Shown here piece after piece: positions 52,941 through 61,781 of a stretch of DNA of 64,000 nt; position 1 is the stretch's first letter, and each line of letters starts with the position of its first letter. The translations under genes and the position numbers were made by a program. The stretch is from assembly GCA_015061115.1 (NCBI GenBank), contig SUXE01000018.1, positions 1 through 64,000 of the forward strand, written 5' to 3'. The notes below the pieces were generated by a model that saw only the letters and a program-made list of their open reading frames with translations, was not told the origin of the DNA and did not search any database. The DNA is from Bacteroidales bacterium. GTDB lineage: Bacteria; Bacteroidota; Bacteroidia; Bacteroidales; Paludibacteraceae.

Positions 52941-53393
52941 ATGGATTTAAGTAATTTAAAACCCGCTGCAGGTTCTGTTAAGACACGCAAGAGAATTGGA
53001 CGTGGTCCAGGTTCAGGTCTTGGTGGAACTTCTACAAGAGGTCATAAGGGAGCTAAGTCTCGCTCTGGTTATTCAAAGAAAGTTGGTTTCGAGGGTGGTC
53101 AGATGCCTTTGCAGAGACGTCTTCCTAAGTATGGAGAAATGCATGTATGCAACCCTAATATCTACAAGGCAATCAATTTGTCAGATATTCAGGCATTGTG
53201 TGATGCAGCTAAGATTGACGTTGTTAACAAGGAGGCTCTATTGAACGCAGGTTTGGTAGGAAAGTCTGACAACGTTAAGATTTTGGGTAATGGAACACTT
53301 TCTGCTAAGGTTAAGGTAGAGGCTGCTGCATTCTCTAAGAGTGCTGTTGCTGCTATTGAGGCTGCAGGTGGTAGTGTTGAAATTAAGAAGTAA
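52941..53393 (+). CDS. rplO: 50S ribosomal protein L15
   Basis: The 150-residue L15 is a late 50S assembly protein. MDLSNLKPAAGS at the start and GRGPGSGLGGTSTRGHKGAKSR are diagnostic. The frame is open to a TTG at 52914 inside rpmD, which is not used. The stop overlaps the secY start (TAATG). Confidence 0.98.
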   Translation: MDLSNLKPAAGSVKTRKRIGRGPGSGLGGTSTRGHKGAKSRSGYSKKVGFEGGQMPLQRRLPKYGEMHVCNPNIYKAINLSDIQALCDAAKIDVVNKEALLNAGLVGKSDNVKILGNGTLSAKVKVEAAAFSKSAVAAIEAAGGSVEIKK

Positions 53394-54760
53394 TGAAGGC
53401 AATTCAAACGATAAAAAACATTTGGAAAATCGAGGATTTGAGAAATAAGATTCTTTTCACATTTCTCTTGATTCTTGTATATCGTTTTGGATCATTTATA
53501 GTTCTTCCGGGTGTAAATCCGGAAGGACTTAAACCTTTGGAGAACCAGACAAGTGAAGGTTTGATGTCTTTGCTTAACATGTTCTCTGGAGGAGCTTTCT
53601 CTAATGCTTCGATTTTTGCACTTGGAATCATGCCTTATATCTCGGCGTCTATCGTAGTCCAATTGCTTACAATCGCTTTGCCTTACTTCCAGAAAATCCA
53701 GAAGGATGGTGAGAGCGGACGTAAGAAGATTACGCAGTTGACGAGATATTTGACTGTTTTCATATTGTTGATACAGGGTCCATCTTATCTTATAAACCTA
53801 TCAATGCAGGCTCCTGACGCAGTTCCTGGTGATTTCTTCTTTAAGATTTCTTCAGTGATCATCATGTGTGCTGGTAGTATGTTTGTGATGTGGTTAGGAG
53901 AGAGAATCACCGACAAAGGAATCGGTAATGGTATTTCAATCATTATCTTGATTGGTATCTTGGCAAGATTCCCAGATGCTATCGCAAAGGAGTTGGTTTC
54001 TGCAATTTCTGGTACATCAGGTGGTTTTATCATTCTATTGTTGGAGTTTGTCTTCTTGTTTGTTGTCATTATGGCTTCTATTGCATTGGTTCAGGCAGTA
54101 CGTCGTATTCCTGTTCAGTATGCAAAGCAGACAGCTGCTATGGCTGCAAAATCTGGTTCGGCTGCAAGCAGAATCGGTGGTGTAAGACAGTATATTCCTT
54201 TGAAGGTTAATGCGGCTGGCGTAATGCCAATTATCTTTGCTCAGGCGATTATGTTCATTCCTCTATCTGTTCTTCCATTTGTTGCGAGTGACGAGACAGT
54301 ACAGAGTGTCCAGAACTTTATGAATTTGAATAGCTGGCAGTACAATGTTGTATTTGCTTTCTTGATCATCGTGTTCACATATTTCTACACAGCGATCACT
54401 ATTCAGCCTAATCAGATGGCAGAGGATTTGAAGAGAAATGATGGATTCATTCCAAAAGTAAAACCAGGAGCTGATACAGCAGAGTATATTGATGACGTTA
54501 TGTCGAAAATTACTCTACCAGGTGCAATATTCTTGGCAATCATCGCTGTTATGCCAGCTATCGTTTCAAGTTTGGTTGAGGTAAATCATCAGTTTGCACA
54601 GTTCTTCGGTGGAACATCGTTGCTAATCATGGTAGGTGTTGTACTTGATACTCTACAGCAGGTAGAGGGTCATTTGTTGATGCACCACTACGATGGTCTA
54701 ATGGAGAATGGTCCGATCAGAGGAAGAAGTGGTATCATGTCTACTAATAATGCTGAATAA
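53393..54760 (+). CDS. secY: preprotein translocase subunit SecY
   Basis: The 455-residue ten-helix channel protein exports proteins through the cytoplasmic membrane with SecE/SecG and SecA. The N-terminus KNIWKIEDLRNKILFTFLL, the GIGNGISIIILIGI segment and PNQMAEDLKRNDGFIPKVKPG (cytoplasmic loop) are conserved. It is followed directly by infA; the methionine aminopeptidase gene often found here is missing. Confidence 0.98.
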   Translation: MKAIQTIKNIWKIEDLRNKILFTFLLILVYRFGSFIVLPGVNPEGLKPLENQTSEGLMSLLNMFSGGAFSNASIFALGIMPYISASIVVQLLTIALPYFQKIQKDGESGRKKITQLTRYLTVFILLIQGPSYLINLSMQAPDAVPGDFFFKISSVIIMCAGSMFVMWLGERITDKGIGNGISIIILIGILARFPDAIAKELVSAISGTSGGFIILLLEFVFLFVVIMASIALVQAVRRIPVQYAKQTAAMAAKSGSAASRIGGVRQYIPLKVNAAGVMPIIFAQAIMFIPLSVLPFVASDETVQSVQNFMNLNSWQYNVVFAFLIIVFTYFYTAITIQPNQMAEDLKRNDGFIPKVKPGADTAEYIDDVMSKITLPGAIFLAIIAVMPAIVSSLVEVNHQFAQFFGGTSLLIMVGVVLDTLQQVEGHLLMHHYDGLMENGPIRGRSGIMSTNNAE

Positions 54761-54773
54761 ATTTTTGTAATTT

Positions 54774-54992
54774 ATGGCAAAGCAGGCAGCTATCGAACAA
54801 GACGGTGTTATTCTTGAAGCTTTATCGAACGCAATGTTCAAAGTAGAGCTTGAGAATGGTCACCAGTTGACAGCCCATATCTCAGGCAAGATGAGAATGC
54901 ATTACATCAAAATCTTGCCAGGAGATAAGGTCAGAGTAGAAATTTCTCCTTACGATTTGTCGAAAGGAAGAATAGCGTTCAGATATAAATAA
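54774..54992 (+). CDS. infA: translation initiation factor IF-1
   Basis: The 72-residue OB-fold IF-1 blocks the A-site during initiation. [21 protein letters not shown] and [18 protein letters not shown] are the full family pattern. It lies 13 bp after secY. Confidence 0.98.
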   Translation: MAKQAAIEQDGVILEALSNAMFKVELENGHQLTAHISGKMRMHYIKILPGDKVRVEISPYDLSKGRIAFRYK

Positions 54993-55000
54993 AAAAACAA

Positions 55001-55117
55001 ATGAAAGTTAAAGCTTCTCTAAAAAAACGTACTCCAGAGTGCAAAATTGTGCGTAGAAAGGGTCGTTTGTACGTAATTAACAAAAAAAATCCTAAGTTTA
55101 AGTTGCGACAGGGTTGA
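55001..55117 (+). CDS. rpmJ: 50S ribosomal protein L36 (C-minus form)
   Basis: A 38-codon frame starts [20 protein letters not shown] and ends KFKLRQG. It is the L36 fold without the zinc Cys/His cluster: one cysteine remains. It sits between infA and rpsM, its standard place, 8 bp after infA. Confidence 0.96.
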   Translation: MKVKASLKKRTPECKIVRRKGRLYVINKKNPKFKLRQG

Positions 55118-55150
55118 TTTTTTTTATTTTTGCAAAAAAAATAAGATTTT

Positions 55151-55531
55151 ATGGCAGTTAGAATTGTCGGTGTGGATCTTCCACAGAACAAAAGAGGTGA
55201 GATTGGTCTTACTTACATTTTCGGAATTGGTCGTAGTAGTGCGGCAAAAATTCTTAACGAGGCAGGTGTTGATGTAAACATCAAGGTTAAGGATTGGACA
55301 GATGATCAGGCAGCAAAAATTCGTGAGATTATTGGTGCAAACTACAAAGTAGAAGGTGATTTACGTTCAGAGGTTCAGCTAAACATCAAGAGATTGATGG
55401 ATATTGGCTGTTATCGTGGTATTCGCCATCGTCTTGGTTTGCCATTGCGTGGTCAGAGCACTAAGAACAACGCTCGTACTAGAAAGGGTAAGAAGAAGAC
55501 AGTTGCAAATAAGAAGAAAGCAACTAAGTAA
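55151..55531 (+). CDS. rpsM: 30S ribosomal protein S13
   Basis: The 126-residue S13 contacts the P-site and bridges to 50[19 protein letters not shown] and [14 protein letters not shown] are diagnostic. The C-terminal tail is lysine-rich. Confidence 0.98.
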   Translation: MAVRIVGVDLPQNKRGEIGLTYIFGIGRSSAAKILNEAGVDVNIKVKDWTDDQAAKIREIIGANYKVEGDLRSEVQLNIKRLMDIGCYRGIRHRLGLPLRGQSTKNNARTRKGKKKTVANKKKATK

Positions 55532-55553
55532 TTTAAGCTAAGTTAAAAATACA

Positions 55554-55943
55554 ATGGCAAAAAAAACAGTAGCAACAAGAAAAAGGGTAGTAAAAGTTGA
55601 TGCTAACGGTCAGTTGCATGTTCATAGCTCTTTTAACAACATCATCGTTACTTTGACAAACAACGAGGGTCAGGTTATCTCTTGGTCTTCAGCAGGTAAG
55701 ATGGGTTTTAGAGGTTCTAAGAAGAATACTCCTTACGCAGCACAGATGGCAGCACAGGATTGTGCTAAAGTAGCATTTGACCTTGGTCTTAGAAAGGTTA
55801 AGGCATATGTTAAGGGTCCAGGTAATGGTAGAGAGTCTGCTATCAGAACTGTACACGGAGCTGGTATCGAGGTTACTGAGATCGTTGACGTAACACCACT
55901 ACCACATAATGGTTGTCGACCACCTAAAAAGCGCAGAGTTTAA
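55554..55943 (+). CDS. rpsK: 30S ribosomal protein S11
   Basis: The 129-residue S11 forms the platform with S6/S18 and interacts with m[18 protein letters not shown] and the end [18 protein letters not shown] are conserved. The 106-bp gap after it contains the structured rpsD leader. Confidence 0.98.
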   Translation: MAKKTVATRKRVVKVDANGQLHVHSSFNNIIVTLTNNEGQVISWSSAGKMGFRGSKKNTPYAAQMAAQDCAKVAFDLGLRKVKAYVKGPGNGRESAIRTVHGAGIEVTEIVDVTPLPHNGCRPPKKRRV

Positions 55944-55961
55944 TATTTTTTACTAATTGTT

Positions 55962-56029
55962 CTAATCTTTTGGTTTTGAATGATTGCAAAAAACCTCTCT
56001 GCAATCGCGGCTAGATATTAAGAGATTAG
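55962..56029 (+). promoter_or_regulatory. nested RNA structure upstream of rpsD
   Basis: CTAATCTTTT (55962-55971) pairs with AAGAGATTAG (56020-56029) over 10 bp, with one G-U, and encloses a hairpin of GATTGCA (55982-55988) with TGCAATC (56000-56006). It ends 20 nt before the rpsD ATG. S4 is a known autoregulator of the alpha operon in other bacteria, so a regulatory leader is plausible. Confidence 0.55.
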
Positions 56030-56049
56030 GGTACTAATTTTTAATAATA

Positions 56050-56655
56050 ATGGCTAGATATATAGGTCCTAAAACTAGGATTTCTAGAAGATTTGGTGAA
56101 GCTATTTTCGGTCCAGATAAGGTATTGAGCAAGAGAACAAACCCTCCTGGACAGCACGGTGTAAACAGAAGAAAGAAGTCTTCTGAGTACGGTGTTCAGC
56201 TTAACGAAAAGCAGAAAGCAAAATACACTTACGGAGTGTTGGAGCGCCAGTTCCGCAACTTGTTTGACAAGGCTGCAAGAGCTAAAGGTATTACTGGTGA
56301 GATCCTACTTCAGCTTCTTGAGTGTAGACTTGATAACATTGTGTACCGTTTGGGTATCGCCCCAACAAGATCAGCTGCTCGTCAGCTAGTGTCACACAAG
56401 CACATTGTTGTAGACGGTCAGGTAGTTAACATCCCTTCATACTCAGTTAAGCCAGGTCAGGTTATCGGTGTACGTGAGAAGGCTAAGTCTCTTGAGGTTA
56501 TCGAGAACTCATTGTCTGGTTTCAATCACGCTAAGTACGCTTGGTTGGAGTGGGATAACGCTTCTATGTCAGGAAAGTATCTACACATTCCTGAGAGAGC
56601 TGACATTCCTGAGAATATCAAGGAACAGTTGATCGTCGAATTGTATTCAAAATAA
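56050..56655 (+). CDS. rpsD: 30S ribosomal protein S4
   Basis: The 201-residue S4 starts 30S assembly and in some bacteria represses its own operon by binding the mRNA leader. The S4 RNA-binding domain is [30 protein letters not shown] (about 91-120). No zinc-binding Cys cluster is present. Confidence 0.98.
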   Translation: MARYIGPKTRISRRFGEAIFGPDKVLSKRTNPPGQHGVNRRKKSSEYGVQLNEKQKAKYTYGVLERQFRNLFDKAARAKGITGEILLQLLECRLDNIVYRLGIAPTRSAARQLVSHKHIVVDGQVVNIPSYSVKPGQVIGVREKAKSLEVIENSLSGFNHAKYAWLEWDNASMSGKYLHIPERADIPENIKEQLIVELYSK

Positions 56656-56665
56656 TAATTAACGC

Positions 56666-57658
56666 ATGGCTATACTCGCATTTCAGAGACCGGATAAGGT
56701 TATAATGTTAGAGGCGGATAGCTTTCATGGAAAGTTTGAGTTCCGTCCGTTGGAGCCAGGTTACGGTATTACAGTAGGTAATGCTCTGCGTCGTATCTTG
56801 TTGTCTTCTCTTGAAGGATTTGCTATCACTTCAATTAAGATCGCAGGTGTTGACCACGAGTTTGACGTGATTCCTGGAGTAATTGAAGATGTTACTAACA
56901 TCATTCTTAATCTTAAGCAAGTTCGCTTCAAGAAAAAAGTGGATGAGTTTGAAGAGGAGAAGATTTCAATTAACGTATCTGGAACTGAGGTATTCAAGGC
57001 CGGCGACATTTCTAAGCACCTTACTGGTTTTGAGGTTTTGAACCCAGACTTTGTGATCTGTCACATTGATCCTAAGGCTTCGTTCCAAATCGATTTGAAG
57101 ATCGGTAAGGGTCGTGGTTATGTTCCTGCTGATGAAAACAAGGTTAGCGGCTCTGAGATTGGTGTAATTGCTATCGATTCTATTTATACTCCTATCAGAA
57201 ACGTAAAGTACACTGTAGAGAATTATAGAGTTGAGCAAAAAACTGACTATGAGAAGTTAATTATTGAGATACAAACTGATGGTTCTATCCATCCTAAAGA
57301 TGCTTTGAGAGAGGCAGCAAGAATCTTGATTTACCACTTCATGTTGTTCTCAGATGAGAAGATCACTCTTGATTCTTCTTCTGACAATGATAATGAGGAA
57401 TTCGATGAAGAGGTTCTTCACATGCGCCAACTCCTAAAGACAAAGTTGGTCGATATGGACTTGTCTGTACGTGCTTTGAACTGTTTGAAGGCTGCAGACG
57501 TAGAGACTCTTGGCGAACTAGTTGTATTCAACAAGACAGATCTATTGAAGTTCCGCAACTTTGGTAAGAAGTCGTTGACTGAGCTTGATCAGTTGCTCGA
57601 CAACTTGAACTTGTCATTTGGAATGGATATTTCAAAGTATAAATTAGATAAAGAATAA
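56666..57658 (+). CDS. rpoA: DNA-directed RNA polymerase alpha subunit
   Basis: The 330-residue alpha subunit has the dimerising N-terminal domain (about 1-230, with [15 protein letters not shown]) and the C-terminal domain that binds activators and UP elements (about 260-320, [26 protein letters not shown]). It starts 10 bp after rpsD. Confidence 0.98.
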   Translation: MAILAFQRPDKVIMLEADSFHGKFEFRPLEPGYGITVGNALRRILLSSLEGFAITSIKIAGVDHEFDVIPGVIEDVTNIILNLKQVRFKKKVDEFEEEKISINVSGTEVFKAGDISKHLTGFEVLNPDFVICHIDPKASFQIDLKIGKGRGYVPADENKVSGSEIGVIAIDSIYTPIRNVKYTVENYRVEQKTDYEKLIIEIQTDGSIHPKDALREAARILIYHFMLFSDEKITLDSSSDNDNEEFDEEVLHMRQLLKTKLVDMDLSVRALNCLKAADVETLGELVVFNKTDLLKFRNFGKKSLTELDQLLDNLNLSFGMDISKYKLDKE

Positions 57659-57661
57659 ATT

Positions 57662-58147
57662 ATGAGACATAATAAGAAATTCAACCACCTTGGTAGACAA
57701 AAAGCTCATAGAGATGCATTGCTATCTAATATGGCTTGCTCTTTGATTAAAGCAAAGAGAATCAACACTACTCTAGCTAAGGCTAAAGAGTTGAGAAAGT
57801 ATGTTGAGCCTCTTTTGACTAAGGCAAAGGACGATTCTACTTCTTCTCGTCGTGTTGTATTTAGCTACCTACAGGATAAGGAAGTTGTTAAGGAAATGTT
57901 CCAGGAGGTTGCTCAGAAGATCGCTAACCGTCCAGGTGGATACACTCGTATCATCAAGACTGGTTTCCGTCTAGGTGACGCTGCTGAGATGTGCTTCATC
58001 GAGCTTGTTGACTACAACGAAAACATGCTTAAGGGTGACGCTGCTAAGAAGCCTGCTAAGACTCGTCGTTCTCGTAGCAAGAAAGCTGCTGCTGAGACTA
58101 CTGAGGCTGTTGAGGTTGCTTCTGAAGCTCCAGCAACTGCAGAATAA
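57662..58147 (+). CDS. rplQ: 50S ribosomal protein L17
   Basis: The 161-residue L17 closes the alpha operon. [21 protein letters not shown] and [21 protein letters not shown] are the family core; a 40-residue Ala/Lys/Glu-rich tail after about 120 is a lineage extension. Confidence 0.98.
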   Translation: MRHNKKFNHLGRQKAHRDALLSNMACSLIKAKRINTTLAKAKELRKYVEPLLTKAKDDSTSSRRVVFSYLQDKEVVKEMFQEVAQKIANRPGGYTRIIKTGFRLGDAAEMCFIELVDYNENMLKGDAAKKPAKTRRSRSKKAAAETTEAVEVASEAPATAE

Positions 58148-58172
58148 TCTGAAAAGATTTTCTCAATATAAG

Positions 58173-58207
58173 AGAGTTGTTTGCGTAAGCAGACAACTCT
58201 TTTTTTG
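58173..58207 (+). terminator. terminator of the alpha operon
   Basis: A 12-bp stem AGAGTTGTTTGC/GCAGACAACTCT (58173-58184 with 58189-58200) with a GTAA tetraloop is followed by TTTTTTT, a strong intrinsic terminator. Confidence 0.95.
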
Positions 58208-58244
58208 TTTGTAAATAACGTGTTTTGAACTTAGATAATACTGT

Positions 58245-59255
58245 TTAGTCAACTCTATATCTTTCAGCTGCTAAAATCAATTCGTTGGCTATCCTCTGTT
58301 TTAGATGTTTGGGTTCAATGACTTTTATATGTGGGCCATATCCAAGAATCTTACGTTCTAATTCGTGGTTGATTATAATTCTTAATCGAAAGATTTTACT
58401 CCCGTCTTCATTTTCCTTCTCTATCTCTTGTGTATGATGGAATGGCTTTGTCTCTACATACGGAGCTTGATTTGCCGACACCCATAATATAACAGTCTCT
58501 ACTTTAGAATCAAGGTCTCGAGTCACTCCCACCATTTCTCCCAAATATGTTTCCGGATCAAAGATGGTGTTACTTGTATATTGATGTTTTTCGTCTTTTT
58601 TAATAGTTATGATTCTGTCTAACGCCAATGTCATAATGATATTCTTTGTAGACATTCCAATTAAAAACCATCTATTGTTGAATTCTTTAAGTATATAGGG
58701 CGAAATGTATAATCTCGATTCTCTTTTTGCTTTAAAAGATTTGTATTCGATTGCTAAAGCTTCTTTCTTTTTGATCGCTTCAAACAATGGACCTAGAAAA
58801 TTCAAACCTTTAAGTTTTTCGTTTGTCTCTATAAACACAACTTTTTGATTATCTGTCTGACAGGTAATTTTGTCTTGCATACGTGTGAGAATATCCTCTT
58901 GCCCACTCATATTGGAGAATCCATTATAATGCTTTATGATTTCTAAAGCACTACTTAATTCATTTAGATCTTTTTGACTTAATGGAAGTTTTGTGATACT
59001 ATAGTCTAGATCCTCATATGTATAGTATTTCTTGTTTTTTACAACGATTGGAGCATTATAACCAAGTTTGTCACTACGCATTAATTCTATGTCACGTTGT
59101 ATTGTCCTTATACTGATTCCACAGATACCTTCTTTTTCAAGCAATTCTTTTTCACATGCTTCACGTAGATCTTCCAAAGTCCATGTTCGTTGTCTTCTTT
59201 GTAAGCAATTGTCTATTATGCGAATTCGCATCAGTGTGTTTCTATTTATTGGCAT
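58245..59255 (-). CDS. WYL-domain transcriptional regulator
   Basis: The 336-residue regulator has an N-terminal winged helix (about 5-65, IDNCLQRRQRTWTLEDLREACEKE and ISIRTIQRDIELM), a middle part, and a WYL-type ligand-sensing domain (about 165-235, with IEYKSFKAKRESRLYISPYILKEFNNRWFLIG). The C-terminal extension (WCX-like) ends the chain. WYL proteins sense ligands such as ssDNA, RNA or small molecules and control stress or defence genes. It is divergent from rtcB with 106 bp between, so regulation of rtcB is likely, inferred from position only. Confidence 0.88.
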   Translation of the reverse strand: MPINRNTLMRIRIIDNCLQRRQRTWTLEDLREACEKELLEKEGICGISIRTIQRDIELMRSDKLGYNAPIVVKNKKYYTYEDLDYSITKLPLSQKDLNELSSALEIIKHYNGFSNMSGQEDILTRMQDKITCQTDNQKVVFIETNEKLKGLNFLGPLFEAIKKKEALAIEYKSFKAKRESRLYISPYILKEFNNRWFLIGMSTKNIIMTLALDRIITIKKDEKHQYTSNTIFDPETYLGEMVGVTRDLDSKVETVILWVSANQAPYVETKPFHHTQEIEKENEDGSKIFRLRIIINHELERKILGYGPHIKVIEPKHLKQRIANELILAAERYRVD

Positions 59256-59293
59256 AGTGCAAAGTTTTTTACAAAAGTGCGAAAAATTATTTA

Positions 59294-59318
59294 AACTACG
59301 ACATTAGATGGCGTAGTT
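59294..59318. promoter_or_regulatory. inverted repeat between the WYL regulator and rtcB
   Basis: AACTACG (59294-59300) and CGTAGTT (59312-59318) are a perfect 7-bp inverted repeat with an 11-bp spacer; a third CTACG lies at 59320-59324. A near-consensus -7 box for rtcB (AATCTTTG, 59325-59332) follows, so the repeat covers the expected -33 region. It is a good operator candidate. Confidence 0.5.
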
Positions 59319-59361
59319 GCTACGAATCTTTGCAGTGTAAATATTAAAACATTGTTAAAGT

Positions 59362-60528
59362 ATGATTCAGAGAGAAATTATGGGTACAAAGTTGACAGCA
59401 AAACTTTGGCTCGACGAGGTTGAAGATTCTTGTATGGAACAGATTGTCCGTCTTGCTTCTCTTCCATACGCTTTCCATCATATCGCAATAATGCCTGATG
59501 CTCATACAGGTGTCGGTATGCCAATTGGTGGAGTTTTGGCGACAAAAGGAGTTGTTGTGCCTAATGCAGTAGGTGTGGATATCGGTTGTGGCATGTGTGC
59601 TGTACGCACTACTCTTAAGGCAAGTGAGTTGGAACGAAAGGATATTACGTCTGTAATGAGCTATATACGTAAAAATATCCCACTTGGTTTTGACCATCGA
59701 AAGACTCCTATGGATGAAAGCCTTCTGCCTGAGGCGGATTTTGACAAGTTGCCTTATTTGAAGAGTATGAAAGCGGCGATGCTTTGTCAGTTAGGAACAC
59801 TTGGTGGGGGTAATCATTTTATTGAAATCCAAAAAGATGTTGCGAATGACGACGTGTGGATTATGATACATTCTGGCAGCAGGAATGTAGGTTTGAGCAT
59901 TGCAAAACAATATGCAAAGATAGCCGTAGAATGGTGTTCTAAGTGGTATTCTGAAACTCAGCCTGGTTTGGAATTTCTTCCGATTGAGTTTGAAGAGGGA
60001 AAAAAGTATTTACGAGAAATGGAATACTGCAAACAATTTGCTTTGGCTAATCGTAAGGTGATGATGGACTTTATTATGGAAGGCTTCCGTCTAATCAAAC
60101 CTGATGTGGAGTTTGGTGATCTCATTAATATTGCACATAATTATGTGGCATACGAGCATCATTTTGGAGAAAATGTGATTGTTCATCGAAAGGGTGCGAC
60201 GCGTGCAAGAATGGGCGAAATAGGAATTATTCCAGGCTCTATGGGTACAAAGTCTTATATCGTGGAAGGTCTTGGAAATATTGAGTCTTTCGAGAGCTGT
60301 TCTCATGGTGCAGGTCGTCGTTTGAGTCGAGCAATGGCACGTGAAACTCTTTCATTGGAAGAGGAATGCCGTAAGATGGATGAAAGAGGAATTATACATG
60401 GTATGCGACGAGATGGTCTAGACGAGGCTCCTGGTGCATATAAGGATATCGATCGTGTAATGCAATTTGAGTCTGATTTGGTAAAACCTATTGTTGAACT
60501 ATTGCCAATTGCCGTTATCAAAGGATAA
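59362..60528 (+). CDS. rtcB: RtcB-type RNA ligase
   Basis: The 388-residue ligase joins 2',3'-cyclic phosphate (or 3'-phosphate) and 5'-OH RNA ends using GTP and Mn. The metal/active-site motifs are intact: DAHTGVGMPIGG, VGVDIGCGMCAV (Asp73, Cys76), GTLGGGNHFIE, HSGSRNVGL, and the GMP-acceptor histidine in SCSHGAGRRLSR. It is shorter than E. coli RtcB (408) but complete, ending AVIKG. No archease or rtcA gene is adjacent. Control by the divergent WYL protein would couple RNA repair to a stress signal. Confidence 0.93.
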   Translation: MIQREIMGTKLTAKLWLDEVEDSCMEQIVRLASLPYAFHHIAIMPDAHTGVGMPIGGVLATKGVVVPNAVGVDIGCGMCAVRTTLKASELERKDITSVMSYIRKNIPLGFDHRKTPMDESLLPEADFDKLPYLKSMKAAMLCQLGTLGGGNHFIEIQKDVANDDVWIMIHSGSRNVGLSIAKQYAKIAVEWCSKWYSETQPGLEFLPIEFEEGKKYLREMEYCKQFALANRKVMMDFIMEGFRLIKPDVEFGDLINIAHNYVAYEHHFGENVIVHRKGATRARMGEIGIIPGSMGTKSYIVEGLGNIESFESCSHGAGRRLSRAMARETLSLEEECRKMDERGIIHGMRRDGLDEAPGAYKDIDRVMQFESDLVKPIVELLPIAVIKG

Positions 60529-60546
60529 GGTATTCGTATATATAAA

Positions 60547-60583
60547 AAAGAAGACGTGAATGCTCGCGTCTTCTTTCTTTTTG
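60547..60583 (+). terminator. terminator of rtcB
   Basis: AAAGAAGACG (60547-60556) and CGTCTTCTTT (60567-60576) form a 10-bp stem followed by CTTTTTG. Confidence 0.9.
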
Positions 60584-60693
60584 ATAATTAACTGCTTATG
60601 ATTCTGCTAAAATTGGTCGTTGTTATAAAACGCTCCTTCAAATTTCGCATTCTCAGCGAGTTAACTGTTGATTTTGAACTAAAAACACCTGTT

Positions 60694-61392
60694 TTATTCC
60701 TCTTTTTCTTTCTTTTTGAAGGTGTGTTTTACTCCAAATTGTGCTATTCCTTGTCCTCCAAAACCAAACTCTGCGAAGCCTCGCCAGTAGTGATTTCCGA
60801 TTTCCAAACATACTGGTGATCCCTGGAAATATGCATGATGATATTTGCCTTCTGCATCTTCAAAATAATGTGAATAGAATTCTCTTTTTTCGAAGTTGAA
60901 TCTTATACCTCCAGCTAATTTGCTATACATAGCAAAATGATTTTTCTTGAACCAGTAGAATGTTGCTTCCGGCATGACAAAGAGAATATATCTATCAAGT
61001 TCACCGATGTCGTGTCTGTAAAGAGCCCATTCTTTGCGTGGGTTCCCGTTGTAATCAATGCCATCTGTTGATTTGTATTTTTCTATGCCTTGAGACATTC
61101 TTAAATGATCATATCCAAGACAAACTCCAATGCCAAAATGTTTGCCTAAAGTGCATTCGTAGTGGATATTTAGATTGACTGGAAAGGAAGTTAGATGTTC
61201 TTCTGTTGTTTCGTAAGTGTCGTTAAGATATGGACTAGGTTGACACCAATCTCGGTCTGAGTGCTCATAGCTAAACTCATCTAAATATTCATAACTAAGT
61301 AATCCTCTGCCTATAGATAGACGGTGTTCCGGAGAGGCAAAACAACATAAGGAAACTAAAAAGCAACAGATTGAAATAAGGTTTCTTTTCAT
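60694..61392 (-). CDS. outer-membrane-like hypothetical protein
   Basis: The 232-residue product has a signal peptide (ends FASPEH near 20) and alternating strand patterns with many aromatic residues (GKHFGIGVCLGYDHLRMS, FAMYSKLAGGIRFNFEKREFYSHYF), consistent with a small beta-barrel of about 8 strands. The family is not identified. The ATG at 61392 is preferred because the signal peptide begins there (an upstream ATG at 61419 adds nine residues). It is separated from the tRNA-Pro gene on the same strand by that gene's terminator. Confidence 0.6.
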   Translation of the reverse strand: MKRNLISICCFLVSLCCFASPEHRLSIGRGLLSYEYLDEFSYEHSDRDWCQPSPYLNDTYETTEEHLTSFPVNLNIHYECTLGKHFGIGVCLGYDHLRMSQGIEKYKSTDGIDYNGNPRKEWALYRHDIGELDRYILFVMPEATFYWFKKNHFAMYSKLAGGIRFNFEKREFYSHYFEDAEGKYHHAYFQGSPVCLEIGNHYWRGFAEFGFGGQGIAQFGVKHTFKKKEKEE

Positions 61393-61426
61393 AAATTCTT
61401 CGATTTTAATGCTATACATAAATAAA

Positions 61427-61452
61427 AAAGGAGAACATTTCTGCTCTCCTTT
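61427..61452 (-). terminator. terminator of tRNA-Pro
   Basis: AAAGGAGA (61427-61434) and TCTCCTTT (61445-61452) form the stem around the loop ACATTTCTGC. The hairpin is identical to the one after tRNA-Leu(UAG) at 10880-10907. Confidence 0.8.
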
Positions 61453-61454
61453 GG

Positions 61455-61529
61455 TCGAGATGAAGGGATTCGAACCCCCGACCCTCTGGTCCCAAACCAG
61501 ATGCGCTAACCGGACTGCGCTACATCTCG
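61455..61529 (-). tRNA. tRNA-Pro (anticodon UGG)
   Basis: The 75-nt minus-strand sequence starts CGAGATG and ends CATCTCG plus A. The stem TCTGG/CCAGA encloses TTTGGGA, giving anticodon UGG. The encoded CCA follows directly (61452-61454), unlike the other tRNAs here. Confidence 0.96.
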
Positions 61530-61565
61530 ATTGCTAATTGATTGCTTTATTTCTCAATTGCGATG

Positions 61566-61596
61566 CAAAGGTAGCACTTATTTTTGTATCTGCAAA
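61566..61596 (-). promoter_or_regulatory. promoter of tRNA-Pro
   Basis: On the minus strand TTTG (61593-61596) precedes TACCTTTG (61566-61573) with 19 nt between, the same arrangement as for the other tRNA units. Confidence 0.75.
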
Positions 61597-61781
61597 TCTT
61601 TTGACGGATTTTTTGAGATAAAATATGCTTTTTCGCTTTTTTCTTCGATTTTTTTGTGGAAATGCTTGCAATTTCAAAATTAGTGTTTACTTTTGCAATC
61701 GTTTTGTTCCGGATTACATGACAGTGCAAATAATCGGAACGGATTAAACAGTATATTTTGAATGAAAATTTAGTCGGGGAA

